Positions 1 through 8,382 of a stretch of DNA of 38,261 nucleotides are shown piece by piece. The stretch covers positions 1 through 38,261 of the forward strand of contig NZ_VIQM01000046.1 of the NCBI RefSeq assembly GCF_008520265.1. The letters run 5' to 3'. This stretch comes from Sphingobacterium cavernae (GTDB lineage Bacteria; Bacteroidota; Bacteroidia; Sphingobacteriales; Sphingobacteriaceae). The translations under genes and the position numbers were made by a program. A model generated the notes under the pieces. It made no database searches. It was given only the letters and a program-made list of their open reading frames with translations, and was not told where the DNA came from. Numbering within the stretch: the first letter of the stretch is position 1; each line of letters begins with the position of its first letter.

Positions 1-130
1 TGGACACGTTTTAGACCGTGATTTAAACGCTGCAAAAAACATTCTGAAAGAAGGATTAAAAATAATATCGTCAGGAACTGGCGATTACACGGGCGGAGAC
101 TCAAATAAGACTTTGGCAACAAAGCACTAG
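1..130 (+). CDS. tnpB: TnpB / IS605 OrfB, C-terminal fragment (partial at window edge)
   Basis: The reading frame entering at position 2 reads GHVLDRDLNAAKNILKEG and ends at a TAG at 128-130. The DRDLNAAKNIL block is the third RuvC motif of TnpB, following the second CxxC of its zinc finger; position 1 fits the end of a Cys codon. TnpB proteins are RNA-guided DNA nucleases related to Cas12. Only about 42 C-terminal residues are visible, so intactness of the rest cannot be judged. The tail after the motif (SSGTGDYTGGDSNKTLATKH) is polar, as is usual for this family. Confidence 0.85.
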   Translation, partial: GHVLDRDLNAAKNILKEGLKIISSGTGDYTGGDSNKTLATKH

Positions 131-133
131 TCT

Positions 134-177
134 GTGAAGCCCGAAGCCCATTTGTCTTTAGCAAATGGGTAGTTCAC
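134..177 (+). ncRNA. IS605 right-end hairpin, probable 3' part of an omega RNA
   Basis: A perfect 8-bp stem (147-154 with 162-169, CCCATTTG/CAAATGGG) encloses a 7-nt loop. An outer GTGAA/TTCAC pairing (134-138 with 173-177) brackets it. It starts just after the tnpB stop. In this family the tnpB 3' end and right end are transcribed as the omega RNA scaffold, and the flanking host DNA acts as the guide. The hairpin is visible directly; the RNA role is inferred from the family. Confidence 0.5.
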
Positions 178-385
178 TTGAATTCTTATCGATAACTATC
201 AATGGATAATTCGTATTTAGTAATTGTTCAAAATATATTGTAAATCCTTCTGATGTATATCGTGTAAAATCAGGATGATCTTTCCAAATACAAGGATCAG
301 AAGCCACTTGAGAAAGTGCATCGAAATCTACTTTCTCTAATTTTCTTAAAGAAATAAGCGCATTTTCAAGTGGCATAAAGTTCAT
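158..385 (-). pseudogene. GNAT-family N-acetyltransferase, N-terminal fragment truncated by the IS element
   Basis: The ATG at 385-383 begins MNFMPLENALISLRKLEK and continues about 69 codons in the style of RimJ/RimL-type acetyltransferases (LENxxISLRxLEKxDFxALxxVASDPxIW). The frame then runs into the IS right end and stops after the IS-derived residues ELPIC. The acetyl-CoA-binding half (the R/QxxGxG/A loop region) is missing, so the product should be inactive. The start overlaps the tyrA stop by one base (TAATG, 387-383), implying translational coupling as the last cistron of the aminotransferase-tyrA operon. The rest of the gene should lie beyond the left end of the IS. Confidence 0.75.
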
Positions 386-1224
386 TATTTTATAATTCGT
401 TTAATTTTATTTGACTTTTTAATAAGCTTATGAAGACCATCGTAATCCTCTTTTTCAAGTTTATTGTGCAATTTCTGCAGCTGTTTGATATGTTCTTCTA
501 ACACTTCCAATACATTCTCTCTATTTTGTTTGAAAATAGGTGTCCACATATCAGGAGAAGATTTTGCCAAACGGACAGTCGACTCAAAACCCGAACCCGC
601 TAATTCAAAAATCCTACCTTGTGATTTTTCCTTTTCCAACACCGTTAAGGCTAAAGCAAAAGATGTCAAGTGCGAAATATGCGATACATAAGCTGTGTGT
701 ACATCATGCTCTTCCGCATTCATAAATAGAGATTTCATCTCTAAGGAATCTGTCAAAGCATCTGCCAGATCAAAAGCATCTTCATCTGATTTGAATGCTT
801 CTACATACACCATGTTTTTGTCTTTAAACAAGTTTGGCAATGCAGCTTCAGGACCAGAATATTCAGTACCAGCCATTGGGTGCGCTGCTACATATCGACC
901 ACGATTCGGATGATCCGCAATTTTTTGCAAGATATTGATTTTTGTAGAGCCCATATCTATAACTACCTGATCGGTAATTTTGTCCAAAATATAGGGAGCC
1001 AATTGCATAATGGCATCTACAGGAGTCGTTAGTACAATAATTTTACAAGATGCAATTGCATTATCTAAGTCTTGGATTTCGTCAACCAACCCCAGTTGTA
1101 AAGCTTTGTTTTGATTGATTTCGCTTTTGTCCACACCAACGACCTTTTGTATGAAACCAGTTTCCTTAAGTCGGAGAGCAACAGAACCACCTATCAAACC
1201 TATTCCGACGATAGCTATATTCAT
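385..1224 (-). CDS. tyrA: prephenate dehydrogenase
   Basis: This 279-residue protein oxidises prephenate to 4-hydroxyphenylpyruvate with NAD(P), the committed step to tyrosine. It opens with the Rossmann motif GIGLIGGS (residues 7-14). Further on are HPMAGTE and SHISHLTSFALA, which carry conserved His residues of the TyrA active site. It has neither a chorismate mutase nor an ACT domain, so it is the short monofunctional form. It lies 22 nt downstream of a PLP aminotransferase that can complete the route and is followed, with TAATG overlap, by the broken GNAT gene. Family assignment is confident; cofactor preference is not decided here. Confidence 0.93.
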   Translation of the reverse strand: MNIAIVGIGLIGGSVALRLKETGFIQKVVGVDKSEINQNKALQLGLVDEIQDLDNAIASCKIIVLTTPVDAIMQLAPYILDKITDQVVIDMGSTKINILQKIADHPNRGRYVAAHPMAGTEYSGPEAALPNLFKDKNMVYVEAFKSDEDAFDLADALTDSLEMKSLFMNAEEHDVHTAYVSHISHLTSFALALTVLEKEKSQGRIFELAGSGFESTVRLAKSSPDMWTPIFKQNRENVLEVLEEHIKQLQKLHNKLEKEDYDGLHKLIKKSNKIKRIIK

Positions 1225-1246
1225 ATTTTTATTATTTCTAATCGTG

Positions 1247-2407
1247 TTAAATATTTGCCTTAATTCGAGCTATGGCTTTTTCCAAAGTTTCATTATTTGC
1301 ACATAGACTTATGCGTATAAAATGCTCACCAGCAGTTCCAAAAATACCACCTGGCGTAATAAAAACTTTAGCATCATAAAGAATTTTATCGCAAAGCTCA
1401 TACGAGTTTTTGAAGCCTTTTGGAATCTGTGCCCAGACGAATAACCCAACTTGATTCAAATCGTATGTACAATTTAACAAATCCATGATTTCAAACACTT
1501 TTTTGCGACGCTCAGCATATTCTTCATTTAGCTGTGTATACCATGATTTGTCTAAACTCAATGCTTTTGCGGCAGCTAATTGCATGGGTAAAAACATCCC
1601 TGAATCCATGTTGCTCTTGAAACGCAGAATCTCTCCGATACGTGCTTCATTTGCTACCAACATTCCAATACGCCATCCAGCCATATTGGATGATTTACTC
1701 AGTGAATTCAATTCTATCGCCACATCTTTTGCGCCTTCCACAGATAGAATACTTTCTGGAGAATCATTCAAGATAAAGCTATACGGATTATCATGACAAA
1801 TTAGGATATTGTGTTTCTTACCGAAAGCTATTACTTTTTCGAAGAATTCTTTATTTGCTAATGCACCTGTAGGCATATGCGGATAATTAATCCACATCAT
1901 CTTGACGTTCGATAAATCACGTTTTTCCAATTCTTCAAAATCAACCAACCAATTATTTTCTAAGGTCAGTGCATATGGAGTTGAAGTTGCACCAGTCACG
2001 TGAACCGCGCTTGTATATGCTGGGTAGCCTGGATTAGGAATTAAAACTTCATCACCTTCTTGAAGATAAGTCATGCAGATATGAACGATACCTTCTTTGG
2101 AACCGATTAAGGGTAAAATCTCAGTATTTGAATCAAGAGTCACACCGTAGTAGCGCGCATACCAGTCAGCCATCGCTTGACGAAGGACAGGAGCACCTTT
2201 GTAATTTTGATAGCCGTGTGTATTGTTTTGTGCCGCTTGTTCGCTCAACACTTTAATCACTTCGGGATGAGGCGGTAAATCAGGACTTCCTATCCCAAGG
2301 TTAATCACTTGAGCACCTGCTTTATTCATCTCATCTATCTCTCTTAATTTCTTCGAAAAGTAATATTCTTCTGTATGTTGTAATCTTTTCGCTACTTGAA
2401 TTTCCAT
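1247..2407 (-). CDS. class I/II PLP-dependent aminotransferase, probably aromatic amino acid
   Basis: A 386-residue fold-type I aminotransferase. Visible features are the N-terminal substrate loop NLGIGSPDLPPHPEV, the NYPHMPTGA motif, and the PLP-lysine block NSLSKSSNMAGWRIG with the Schiff-base Lys at residue 238. Near the C-terminus, HFIRISLC holds the carboxylate-binding Arg. It is the first visible gene of the operon with tyrA, so transamination of phenylpyruvate or 4-hydroxyphenylpyruvate is the likely role. Sequence style also resembles LL-diaminopimelate aminotransferase-like and alanine aminotransferase-like members, so the substrate is inferred from the neighbour, not read from the protein. 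Confidence 0.88.
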   Translation of the reverse strand: MEIQVAKRLQHTEEYYFSKKLREIDEMNKAGAQVINLGIGSPDLPPHPEVIKVLSEQAAQNNTHGYQNYKGAPVLRQAMADWYARYYGVTLDSNTEILPLIGSKEGIVHICMTYLQEGDEVLIPNPGYPAYTSAVHVTGATSTPYALTLENNWLVDFEELEKRDLSNVKMMWINYPHMPTGALANKEFFEKVIAFGKKHNILICHDNPYSFILNDSPESILSVEGAKDVAIELNSLSKSSNMAGWRIGMLVANEARIGEILRFKSNMDSGMFLPMQLAAAKALSLDKSWYTQLNEEYAERRKKVFEIMDLLNCTYDLNQVGLFVWAQIPKGFKNSYELCDKILYDAKVFITPGGIFGTAGEHFIRISLCANNETLEKAIARIKANI

Positions 2408-2567
2408 TAAAATAAATATTTGGTGCTAAATTTATAAAAAGTTAATCGCTTTGTTGAATTATTCATTCATAAAAGACTATATTTTTTATATACTTTAATC
2501 TTTATCACTTATATGCAACATTTTGAGTGTATATTTCGATAATCAATTAATTGACCGTCATTTTTAC

Positions 2568-2575
2568 TATTTTTG
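2568..2575 (+). promoter_or_regulatory. candidate Bacteroidota -7 element (TATTTTTG) for the ABC exporter
   Basis: TATTTTTG matches the Bacteroidota -7 consensus TAnnTTTG exactly and lies 18 nt upstream of the ATG at 2594. No convincing TTTG is seen 19 nt upstream, so this is a moderate call. Confidence 0.35.
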
Positions 2576-2593
2576 CTTATTGAGAATTTGTGA

Positions 2594-4432
2594 ATGAAAA
2601 CATACTTTAGATTATTATCTTTTGCCAAGCCTATTGAAAAATATGCTATACCATACATTATCTGTACAATTATCACTGTAATTTTTGGAACGTTAAATTT
2701 GGCCTTACTCGTGCCGTTATTACAAGTTCTTTTCAAAGGTACAGGCGATGCAGATATTCAAGCTCCTGCTGTTGTTACAAAGCCTGAGAGTTGGTTAGAG
2801 TTTGGTGATTGGTTCACGTATTATGCAGATAGATTGTATTTTGATTTGGGGCCTTACGAAGCACTAAAATATGTCTGTGTTGTTATTATTATTTCTGTAT
2901 TTATCAGTAATCTTTTCCGCTATCTTTCCCAAAGAATAATGGAAAACTTACGCATACATACCTTATTAAATCTTCGTAAAGCGGTATTCAATAATGTGAT
3001 GAAGTTGCATACAGGCTATTTTTCGAATCAAAGGAAAGGTGATATTATTTCCAAGATTGCATCTGATGTTCAGGTCGTACAATTTTCAGTTACAGGTACT
3101 TTACAGGTTGTATTTAAAGAGCCACTTCAGTTACTTGCATATATTGTTGTATTATTTTCATTGTCTGCAAAATTGACTTTGTTTTCGATTTTAGTTATTC
3201 CAATTTCTGCTTTTGTGATTTCACGGATAGTGAAAAAATTAAAGTCGCAAGCTAAGGAAGGACAAGAATCTTATGGTAAAATGATTTCAAACTTGGATGA
3301 AGCATTGTCAGGTGTCAAAATCATAAAAGCTTTTAACGCATCGACTTTTATCAATAACAGATTTAATCAAGAAAGTGAAAACTATTCCAAAATTATGCGT
3401 AGAATGGTTCGTAGACAACAAATGGGTTCTCCAGTTTCAGAGCTTTTAGGTGTTGCTATGGTGGCCATCATATTGTTGTATGGGGGTAGCTTAGTTCTTA
3501 ATGGTGAAGGGGATTTGAAAGCTTCTGAATTCATCGGATATATCGCAATATTTTCTCAGGTGATGCGTCCTGCAAAAGCTTTGACAGATTCATTTTCTAA
3601 TGTCCATAATGGTATTGCGGCTGGTGAACGTGTATTGGAATTGATAGATGAAAAAAACAATGTGGAAGATGTTCCAAATGCGAAAATTGTTACAGCATTT
3701 GATTCTGATATTACTTTTGAAAATGTTGATTTTTCTTACGGTGAGAAACAAATTTTGCATAATATCAATCTGACTATCGCCAAGGGACAGACCATTGCAT
3801 TAGTCGGACCTTCGGGGGGAGGTAAATCAACATTGGTTGATTTAATTCCACGATTTATGGATGTCACAGGTGGAGAAATTCTTTTTGATGGTAAAAATAT
3901 CAAGTCATTAAATCAATATTCGTTACGTGTGTTAATAGGAACAGTTAATCAAGAATCTATCTTATTTAACGATACTATATTCAATAATATCGCGTTTGCG
4001 AATGAAAATGCAACACAAGATGAAGTTGAAGCTGCTGCAAAAATTGCGAATGCTCACGATTTTATATTAACAACTCCAGAAGGTTATCAAACGAACATTG
4101 GTGATAGAGGATCTAAACTTTCGGGAGGACAGCGTCAACGTATTTGTATCGCGCGAGCGGTGCTTAAAAATCCACCTATTATGTTGTTGGATGAAGCAAC
4201 TTCAGCGTTGGATACAGAATCCGAAAGATTGGTTCAAGATGCGTTGTATAAACTGATGGAGAACAGGACAACAGTAGTTATCGCACATCGTTTAAGTACC
4301 ATCCAAAATGCCGATAAAATTGTGGTATTGGAGGCTGGGAAAATTGTGGAAGTTGGTTCGCATTTGGAGCTAATAAATCACAACGGGTTATATAAAAGAT
4401 TGATCGACATGCAACAATTTGTGGAAGCTTAA
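2594..4432 (+). CDS. ABC transporter, transmembrane and ATPase domains fused (MsbA-like exporter)
   Basis: A 612-residue half-transporter with type IV exporter architecture. The N-terminal membrane domain (about 20-340) has several hydrophobic segments, followed by a nucleotide-binding domain. The ATPase motifs are intact: Walker A GPSGGGKST at 405-413, signature LSGGQ at 509-513, Walker B IMLLDEA at 529-535, then the D-loop SALD and the switch His in VVIAHRLST. It should act as a homodimer in the inner membrane exporting a lipid or drug. In Bacteroidota such proteins are often annotated as lipid A flippase MsbA, but the substrate cannot be read from sequence. It stands alone as a transcription unit before mqnE. 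Confidence 0.9.
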   Translation: MKTYFRLLSFAKPIEKYAIPYIICTIITVIFGTLNLALLVPLLQVLFKGTGDADIQAPAVVTKPESWLEFGDWFTYYADRLYFDLGPYEALKYVCVVIIISVFISNLFRYLSQRIMENLRIHTLLNLRKAVFNNVMKLHTGYFSNQRKGDIISKIASDVQVVQFSVTGTLQVVFKEPLQLLAYIVVLFSLSAKLTLFSILVIPISAFVISRIVKKLKSQAKEGQESYGKMISNLDEALSGVKIIKAFNASTFINNRFNQESENYSKIMRRMVRRQQMGSPVSELLGVAMVAIILLYGGSLVLNGEGDLKASEFIGYIAIFSQVMRPAKALTDSFSNVHNGIAAGERVLELIDEKNNVEDVPNAKIVTAFDSDITFENVDFSYGEKQILHNINLTIAKGQTIALVGPSGGGKSTLVDLIPRFMDVTGGEILFDGKNIKSLNQYSLRVLIGTVNQESILFNDTIFNNIAFANENATQDEVEAAAKIANAHDFILTTPEGYQTNIGDRGSKLSGGQRQRICIARAVLKNPPIMLLDEATSALDTESERLVQDALYKLMENRTTVVIAHRLSTIQNADKIVVLEAGKIVEVGSHLELINHNGLYKRLIDMQQFVEA

Positions 4433-4470
4433 GAACATTATGTTTTTAAGAGTTGTTACATTGTTTTTGA

Positions 4471-4489
4471 TATATTTGAACAGAAGGAG
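4471..4489 (+). promoter_or_regulatory. candidate -7 element and Shine-Dalgarno for mqnE
   Basis: TATATTTG at 4471-4478 fits TAnnTTTG. AGAAGGAG follows at about 4482-4489, seven bases before the mqnE ATG at 4496. A clear Shine-Dalgarno is uncommon in Bacteroidota and supports this start. The -33 match is poor, so the promoter half is less certain than the ribosome binding site. Confidence 0.4.
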
Positions 4490-4495
4490 TAATAT

Positions 4496-5689
4496 ATGAA
4501 TGCAGAGAGGAAGCTTACTTTTCTAATCAATAATCCGAATTTGGACACTGATTTAAAAAGAATTGCTGAAAAGGTACTAGCTGAAGAACGTATATCGTTT
4601 GATGAGGGAGTAATATTATACACAAAGGGAGAACTTAACTATTTAGGAGTTCTCGCTAACTATATACGCGAAAAAAAACACGGTGATTATACGTATTTCA
4701 ACAGAAATTTCCACATCGAGCCTACGAATGTGTGCGTGTACGATTGTAAATTTTGTTCATATTCGCGCATGATAAAGGAACGTGCAGAAGGTTGGGAAAT
4801 GGACGTAGATGGTATGCTTGATATTGTCAAAAGATACGACAATGAGCCTGTTACCGAAGTGCATATCACTGGTGGTGTGGTTCCAAAACAAAATCTCGAA
4901 TTTTACGCTGAATTTTTCAAACGTTGTAAAGCACATCGTCCTGATTTACACATCAAAGGGTTGACTCCTGTGGAGTATTACTACATATTCAAAAAGGCTA
5001 AACTATCGCATTATGACGGTATGAAATACTTGAAAGAATGCGGCTTGGATTCTATGCCGGGTGGTGGCGCTGAAATTTTTCATCCTGAAATCAGGGAACA
5101 AATTGCACATGATAAATGTACAGCGGAACAATGGTTGGACATTCACGAACAAGCGCATAAATTAGGCATGCATACGAATGCTACGATGCTTTATGGACAT
5201 ATCGAAGAATTTTGGCATAGAGTTGATCATATGGAGCGTTTGCGTTCTTTGCAGGATAAAACCGGTGGATTTCAAACTTTTATTCCATTAAAATTCAGAA
5301 ATAAAGACAACCAAATGGCGCATGTGCCTGAAGTTTCTGTTATTGAGGATTTAAGAAATTACGCCATCGCACGTATTTACATGGATAATTTTCCACACAT
5401 CAAAGCCTACTGGGCTATGATTTCGCGCGATACTGCACAATTGTCATTGGCGTACGGAGTTGATGATATTGATGGCACATTGGATGATACTACAAAAATC
5501 TATTCAATGGCTGGTGCAGAAGAACAAACACCAGCAATGAGTACACAAGAATTGGTTCAGCTTATTAAAAATGTAGGGCGTCATCCAATTGAGCGGGATA
5601 CATTATATAATGTTGTTACGGATTATAATGATGTCGTATTTGAAGAGGATAAGTTAAAGAAATACTATGCTTTACCTGTTGTCAATTAA
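4496..5689 (+). CDS. mqnE: aminofutalosine synthase (radical SAM)
   Basis: A 397-residue radical SAM enzyme of the MqnE/MqnC/CofH group. The CxxxCxxC cluster motif CVYDCKFC lies at 80-87 (Cys 80, 84, 87). Downstream are GGVVP (the GGE-like SAM-contacting loop), PGGGAEIF, NATMLYGH and the GGFQTFIPLKF segment, a combination typical of MqnE. The enzyme couples 3-[(1-carboxyvinyl)oxy]benzoate, the MqnA product, to S-adenosylmethionine in the futalosine menaquinone route. MqnA is encoded two genes downstream, which supports MqnE over MqnC. MqnB, MqnC and MqnD are not in the window. Confidence 0.88.
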   Translation: MNAERKLTFLINNPNLDTDLKRIAEKVLAEERISFDEGVILYTKGELNYLGVLANYIREKKHGDYTYFNRNFHIEPTNVCVYDCKFCSYSRMIKERAEGWEMDVDGMLDIVKRYDNEPVTEVHITGGVVPKQNLEFYAEFFKRCKAHRPDLHIKGLTPVEYYYIFKKAKLSHYDGMKYLKECGLDSMPGGGAEIFHPEIREQIAHDKCTAEQWLDIHEQAHKLGMHTNATMLYGHIEEFWHRVDHMERLRSLQDKTGGFQTFIPLKFRNKDNQMAHVPEVSVIEDLRNYAIARIYMDNFPHIKAYWAMISRDTAQLSLAYGVDDIDGTLDDTTKIYSMAGAEEQTPAMSTQELVQLIKNVGRHPIERDTLYNVVTDYNDVVFEEDKLKKYYALPVVN

Positions 5690-5704
5690 ATAAATTGTTA
5701 CGTA

Positions 5705-6328
5705 GTGAAAAAGACTTTTTATTTTATTAGACACGGACAAACTGATCTCAATTTGAAAGGAATTGTGCAGGGAAGAGGTGTGAATACTTCGCTAAATGAT
5801 AACGGTAGAAAACAGGCGGATGCTTTTTTCAATGCATACAAACATATTCCCTTTGACAAAATATATACTTCAACACTTGTTCGTACGCACGAAACCGTCG
5901 AACGTTTTGTCAATGAGTTAGGCATTCCACGCGAGGATTTAATTGGCTTGGATGAAATTTCGTGGGGTATTTATGAAGGAAAAGTTCAAGATGAGACGAT
6001 AATGCAAGGTTTCAAAGAATTAGTTTCTTCGTGGAAAAATAACGAATTAGATGTCCGAATCGCAAACGGTGAATCCCCAAATCAGCTTGTACAAAGGCAG
6101 AAAGAAGCTATCGCTTATATGTTGGGTCATGAGGATGAAGAAACTATTTTAGTTTGTATGCACGGTAGAGCATTGCGTATTATGCTTTGTCATCTCACAG
6201 ACACGTCAGTTTGCAATATGGAAGACTTTCCCCATACCAATACAGCTTTGTATGTTTTGTCATACGAGAATGGAAAGTTTACTATAATAGATTATTACAA
6301 TACGGCGCATTTAGAAGGGTTGGAATGA
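5705..6328 (+). CDS. histidine phosphatase family protein (phosphoglycerate mutase-like)
   Basis: A 207-residue protein with the branch-1 histidine phosphatase signature FIRHGQTDLN: Arg9, the nucleophile His10 and Gly11. A second catalytic His lies in CMHGRALRI, and an acid in DEISWGIYEG. The start is a GTG at 5705, fifteen bases after the mqnE stop; the frame has no better start. Its stop overlaps the mqnA start (ATGA, 6325-6328), so the three genes are one operon. The substrate is unknown. It lacks the insert of true phosphoglycerate mutases, and its position between mqnE and mqnA leaves a link to menaquinone possible but unproven. Confidence 0.85.
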   Translation: MKKTFYFIRHGQTDLNLKGIVQGRGVNTSLNDNGRKQADAFFNAYKHIPFDKIYTSTLVRTHETVERFVNELGIPREDLIGLDEISWGIYEGKVQDETIMQGFKELVSSWKNNELDVRIANGESPNQLVQRQKEAIAYMLGHEDEETILVCMHGRALRIMLCHLTDTSVCNMEDFPHTNTALYVLSYENGKFTIIDYYNTAHLEGLE

Positions 6329-7071
6329 GTAAAATAAAAGTTTCGGCGGTAAGTTATACCAATACATTGCCGTTTTTACAAGGAATAAAAGCATCTCCTA
6401 AGCTTTTAGAGCAAATTGATTTAAGTGTAGATGTGCCAGCAGAATGTGCTCGAAAAGTTATTCAAAATGAAGCAGATTTAGGTATAATTCCTGTAGCTGC
6501 CTTGACTAGAATTCCCAATTATCATATCGTAACAGATTACTGTATTGGTTCAGATGGTGCTGTGGATTCGGTATTTATTTTTTCCACAAAGCCTATCGAG
6601 CAGATTCGTAGTTTACGATTAGATCCCCAGTCTCGTACCTCCAATGGTTTAGCACGCATTCTTCTTAAGCATCACTGGAAATTGGATGTTGAGGTTGTAA
6701 TGGAAGGAGAGGCAGATGCGTATGTTTTGATTGGTGATCGTACTTTTGGACAAAAAGATACTGTACCGTATATCTATGATTTGGGCGAAATTTGGAAGGA
6801 TTTTACAGGTTTACCTTTTGCTTACGCGGTGTGGGTTTCAAATAAAAAATTACCGGAGGATTTTATTTCCGATTTTAATATGGCATTGAGAGAAGGGGTT
6901 TCACATCCATTAGATGTAATTACCAGATTACCTTCTTATCCAAATTTTGATTACAAGATCTACTTGACAGAAAATTTGGATTTTAATCTTGATAATAGAA
7001 AACGCGAAGCTATCTCAAAATACTTAAAGTTATATGAATCCTTGGAGGAAATAGATTTTAAAGGTGTTTAA
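6325..7071 (+). CDS. mqnA: chorismate dehydratase
   Basis: A 248-residue MqnA-family protein that removes water from chorismate to give 3-[(1-carboxyvinyl)oxy]benzoate, the first futalosine-pathway step. It opens MSKIKVSAVSYTNTLPFL, the conserved N-terminus of the family, followed by EADLGIIPVAAL and the SRTSNGLAR segment. The open frame extends 46 codons further upstream to 6187, but that part lies inside the phosphatase gene. The ATG at 6325, overlapping the phosphatase stop as ATGA, gives the normal family length and is chosen. It completes the mqnE-phosphatase-mqnA operon. Confidence 0.9.
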   Translation: MSKIKVSAVSYTNTLPFLQGIKASPKLLEQIDLSVDVPAECARKVIQNEADLGIIPVAALTRIPNYHIVTDYCIGSDGAVDSVFIFSTKPIEQIRSLRLDPQSRTSNGLARILLKHHWKLDVEVVMEGEADAYVLIGDRTFGQKDTVPYIYDLGEIWKDFTGLPFAYAVWVSNKKLPEDFISDFNMALREGVSHPLDVITRLPSYPNFDYKIYLTENLDFNLDNRKREAISKYLKLYESLEEIDFKGV

Positions 7072-7075
7072 GTCG

Positions 7076-7321
7076 TCATTTCAGGATAATGATTTCCTTT
7101 CGCAATAGTAAGTTTTTGTATGTGACTTTAGATTCATCTTGCAAAAAATCTTGATGCGAAGGAGCAGGAATCACAATTTTTATTTCTTTACCACCAAGCG
7201 GTACAAAAAATAATGCTCCTTGCTCTATCATTTTATCATCGATTAGCAACGTATACTTCTGAATTTTGCTATCCAAAAGTTGCAGTGCTTTTAATTTATC
7301 TTGAATTATCTGAATATTCAT
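7076..7321 (-). CDS. small conserved-looking protein of unknown function
   Basis: An 81-residue protein starting MNIQIIQDKLKALQLLDS. It is probably soluble: an N-terminal amphipathic helix rich in Leu and Lys, then beta-strand-like segments (GALFFVPLGGKEIKIVIP). No catalytic motif or signal peptide is visible. It lies 9 nt downstream of the universal stress protein gene on the same strand, so the two are likely co-transcribed. Its end is 4 nt from the convergent mqnA stop. I do not recognise a family; coding status rests on spacing and a protein-like composition. Confidence 0.6.
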   Translation of the reverse strand: MNIQIIQDKLKALQLLDSKIQKYTLLIDDKMIEQGALFFVPLGGKEIKIVIPAPSHQDFLQDESKVTYKNLLLRKEIIILK

Positions 7322-7330
7322 TGTCCCAAA

Positions 7331-8182
7331 CTATTTCGATTCATGAAATACGAATATAGGTATTTCCGAATGAAATGTGAGTTTGGTAGATAAACTTGAG
7401 CTCATCAATCGATCAAAAAAGTTTCTGTTGCGTCGTACAATAGCAAGTATGTCTATATCATTATCTAAAATAAATCTATTAACAGTCTCTTCAACAGAAT
7501 TTTCTTTTTCAAGAAACACAAATTTCAACTCTTGATCCTTAAAACTTTTAGTCCATTTTTCTGCATTTAATAGTACTTCGGAAGGACTACTTGATTCAGT
7601 TTTGACGTTAACACAATATACTTTAGCGTCTACCAAAGAACTTATCTCAACGATTTGCTCCAAAGCATGAAAATCCTTTTCTTTAAATAAAGTAGTAAAA
7701 CCTATTTTCTGAATTGGATTGTATTTTGCTTGTAATGGTATAGCCAAAACTGGTAATATAACATTGCGAATGACTGTCGTCGTATTACTACCCATAAATT
7801 CTCCAGCAAACCCAGAAGCACCATATACGCCCATTACAATCAAACTTATTTCTTGATTCGCTATAGCATTCTTCACACCACCAAGTACCGTTCCATGGTC
7901 AAATAGAAACTCTACATTTGTGGTATCTATATTTTGCGCAATGGCCTTTTGCATCAACTCATTATTCTTACGCATAGAAAAATCTTTGCGTGAATTTTCA
8001 ATTTCCTGATAAACCGTGTTGAGCATTTCAGGCTGACCGGCATGTGCTGCTGATAATACAGGAGGTATATACGAGAAGAGTACATACAGCTTAACACCAA
8101 ATTTGTTGGCTAAATGTAAAGCATAGAAAAACGCATTATTAGCATGATCTGAATAATCCGTTGGCAATAATATATGTTTCAT
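7331..8182 (-). CDS. universal stress protein, two tandem UspA domains
   Basis: A 283-residue protein with two UspA folds. The first begins MKHILLPTDYSDHANNAFFYAL and ends GVYGASGFAGEFMGS, the G-x2-G-x9-G-S ATP-binding loop. The second (about 146-283) has a weaker, probably degenerate loop. The open frame begins six codons earlier at 8200. However, the sequence AAAGGAGA lies just before the inner ATG at 8182, and UspA proteins begin at MKHILLPTDYS, so that start is taken. Such tandem Usp proteins are common stress or anaerobiosis factors in Bacteroidota; the exact role is unknown. Confidence 0.85.
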   Translation of the reverse strand: MKHILLPTDYSDHANNAFFYALHLANKFGVKLYVLFSYIPPVLSAAHAGQPEMLNTVYQEIENSRKDFSMRKNNELMQKAIAQNIDTTNVEFLFDHGTVLGGVKNAIANQEISLIVMGVYGASGFAGEFMGSNTTTVIRNVILPVLAIPLQAKYNPIQKIGFTTLFKEKDFHALEQIVEISSLVDAKVYCVNVKTESSSPSEVLLNAEKWTKSFKDQELKFVFLEKENSVEETVNRFILDNDIDILAIVRRNRNFFDRLMSSSLSTKLTFHSEIPIFVFHESK

Positions 8183-8382
8183 AGCAGAATCTCCTTTCAA
8201 TTAAATATAAGCAAATATGAGCTGTTAATCAATAATAAAAATTGACCGTAATTATTTTAGAATATGATGTAGCATACATATTAAAAGGTACGTTATACCC
8301 TTATAATGACAGAGCAAAAGTGATTATCAATAATAATTCTTTAACTTTAGAAATACAAAAAAGACAAAGTTCAACTGCACGA

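Larger units (their letters stand above)
1..177 (+). mobile_element. right end of an IS200/IS605-family element (partial)
   Basis: The left edge of the window holds the last codons of a TnpB-type gene followed within 20 nt by a strong subterminal hairpin. This is the layout of an IS200/IS605 right end, which forms hairpins instead of terminal inverted repeats. The element lies inside a GNAT gene on the other strand, whose readable homology stops at about position 178, so the right boundary is near 177. The left end and any tnpA are outside the window. The family call is firm; the exact boundary base is inferred. Confidence 0.75.

Noticed and set aside
1485..1796. 103-residue open frame on the plus strand
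   Set aside because: Antisense to the aminotransferase; no start context and no domain.
6187..6324. 46-codon upstream extension of mqnA
   Set aside because: It overlaps the phosphatase gene in another frame and is absent from the usual MqnA start; the ATGA overlap at 6325 fits better.
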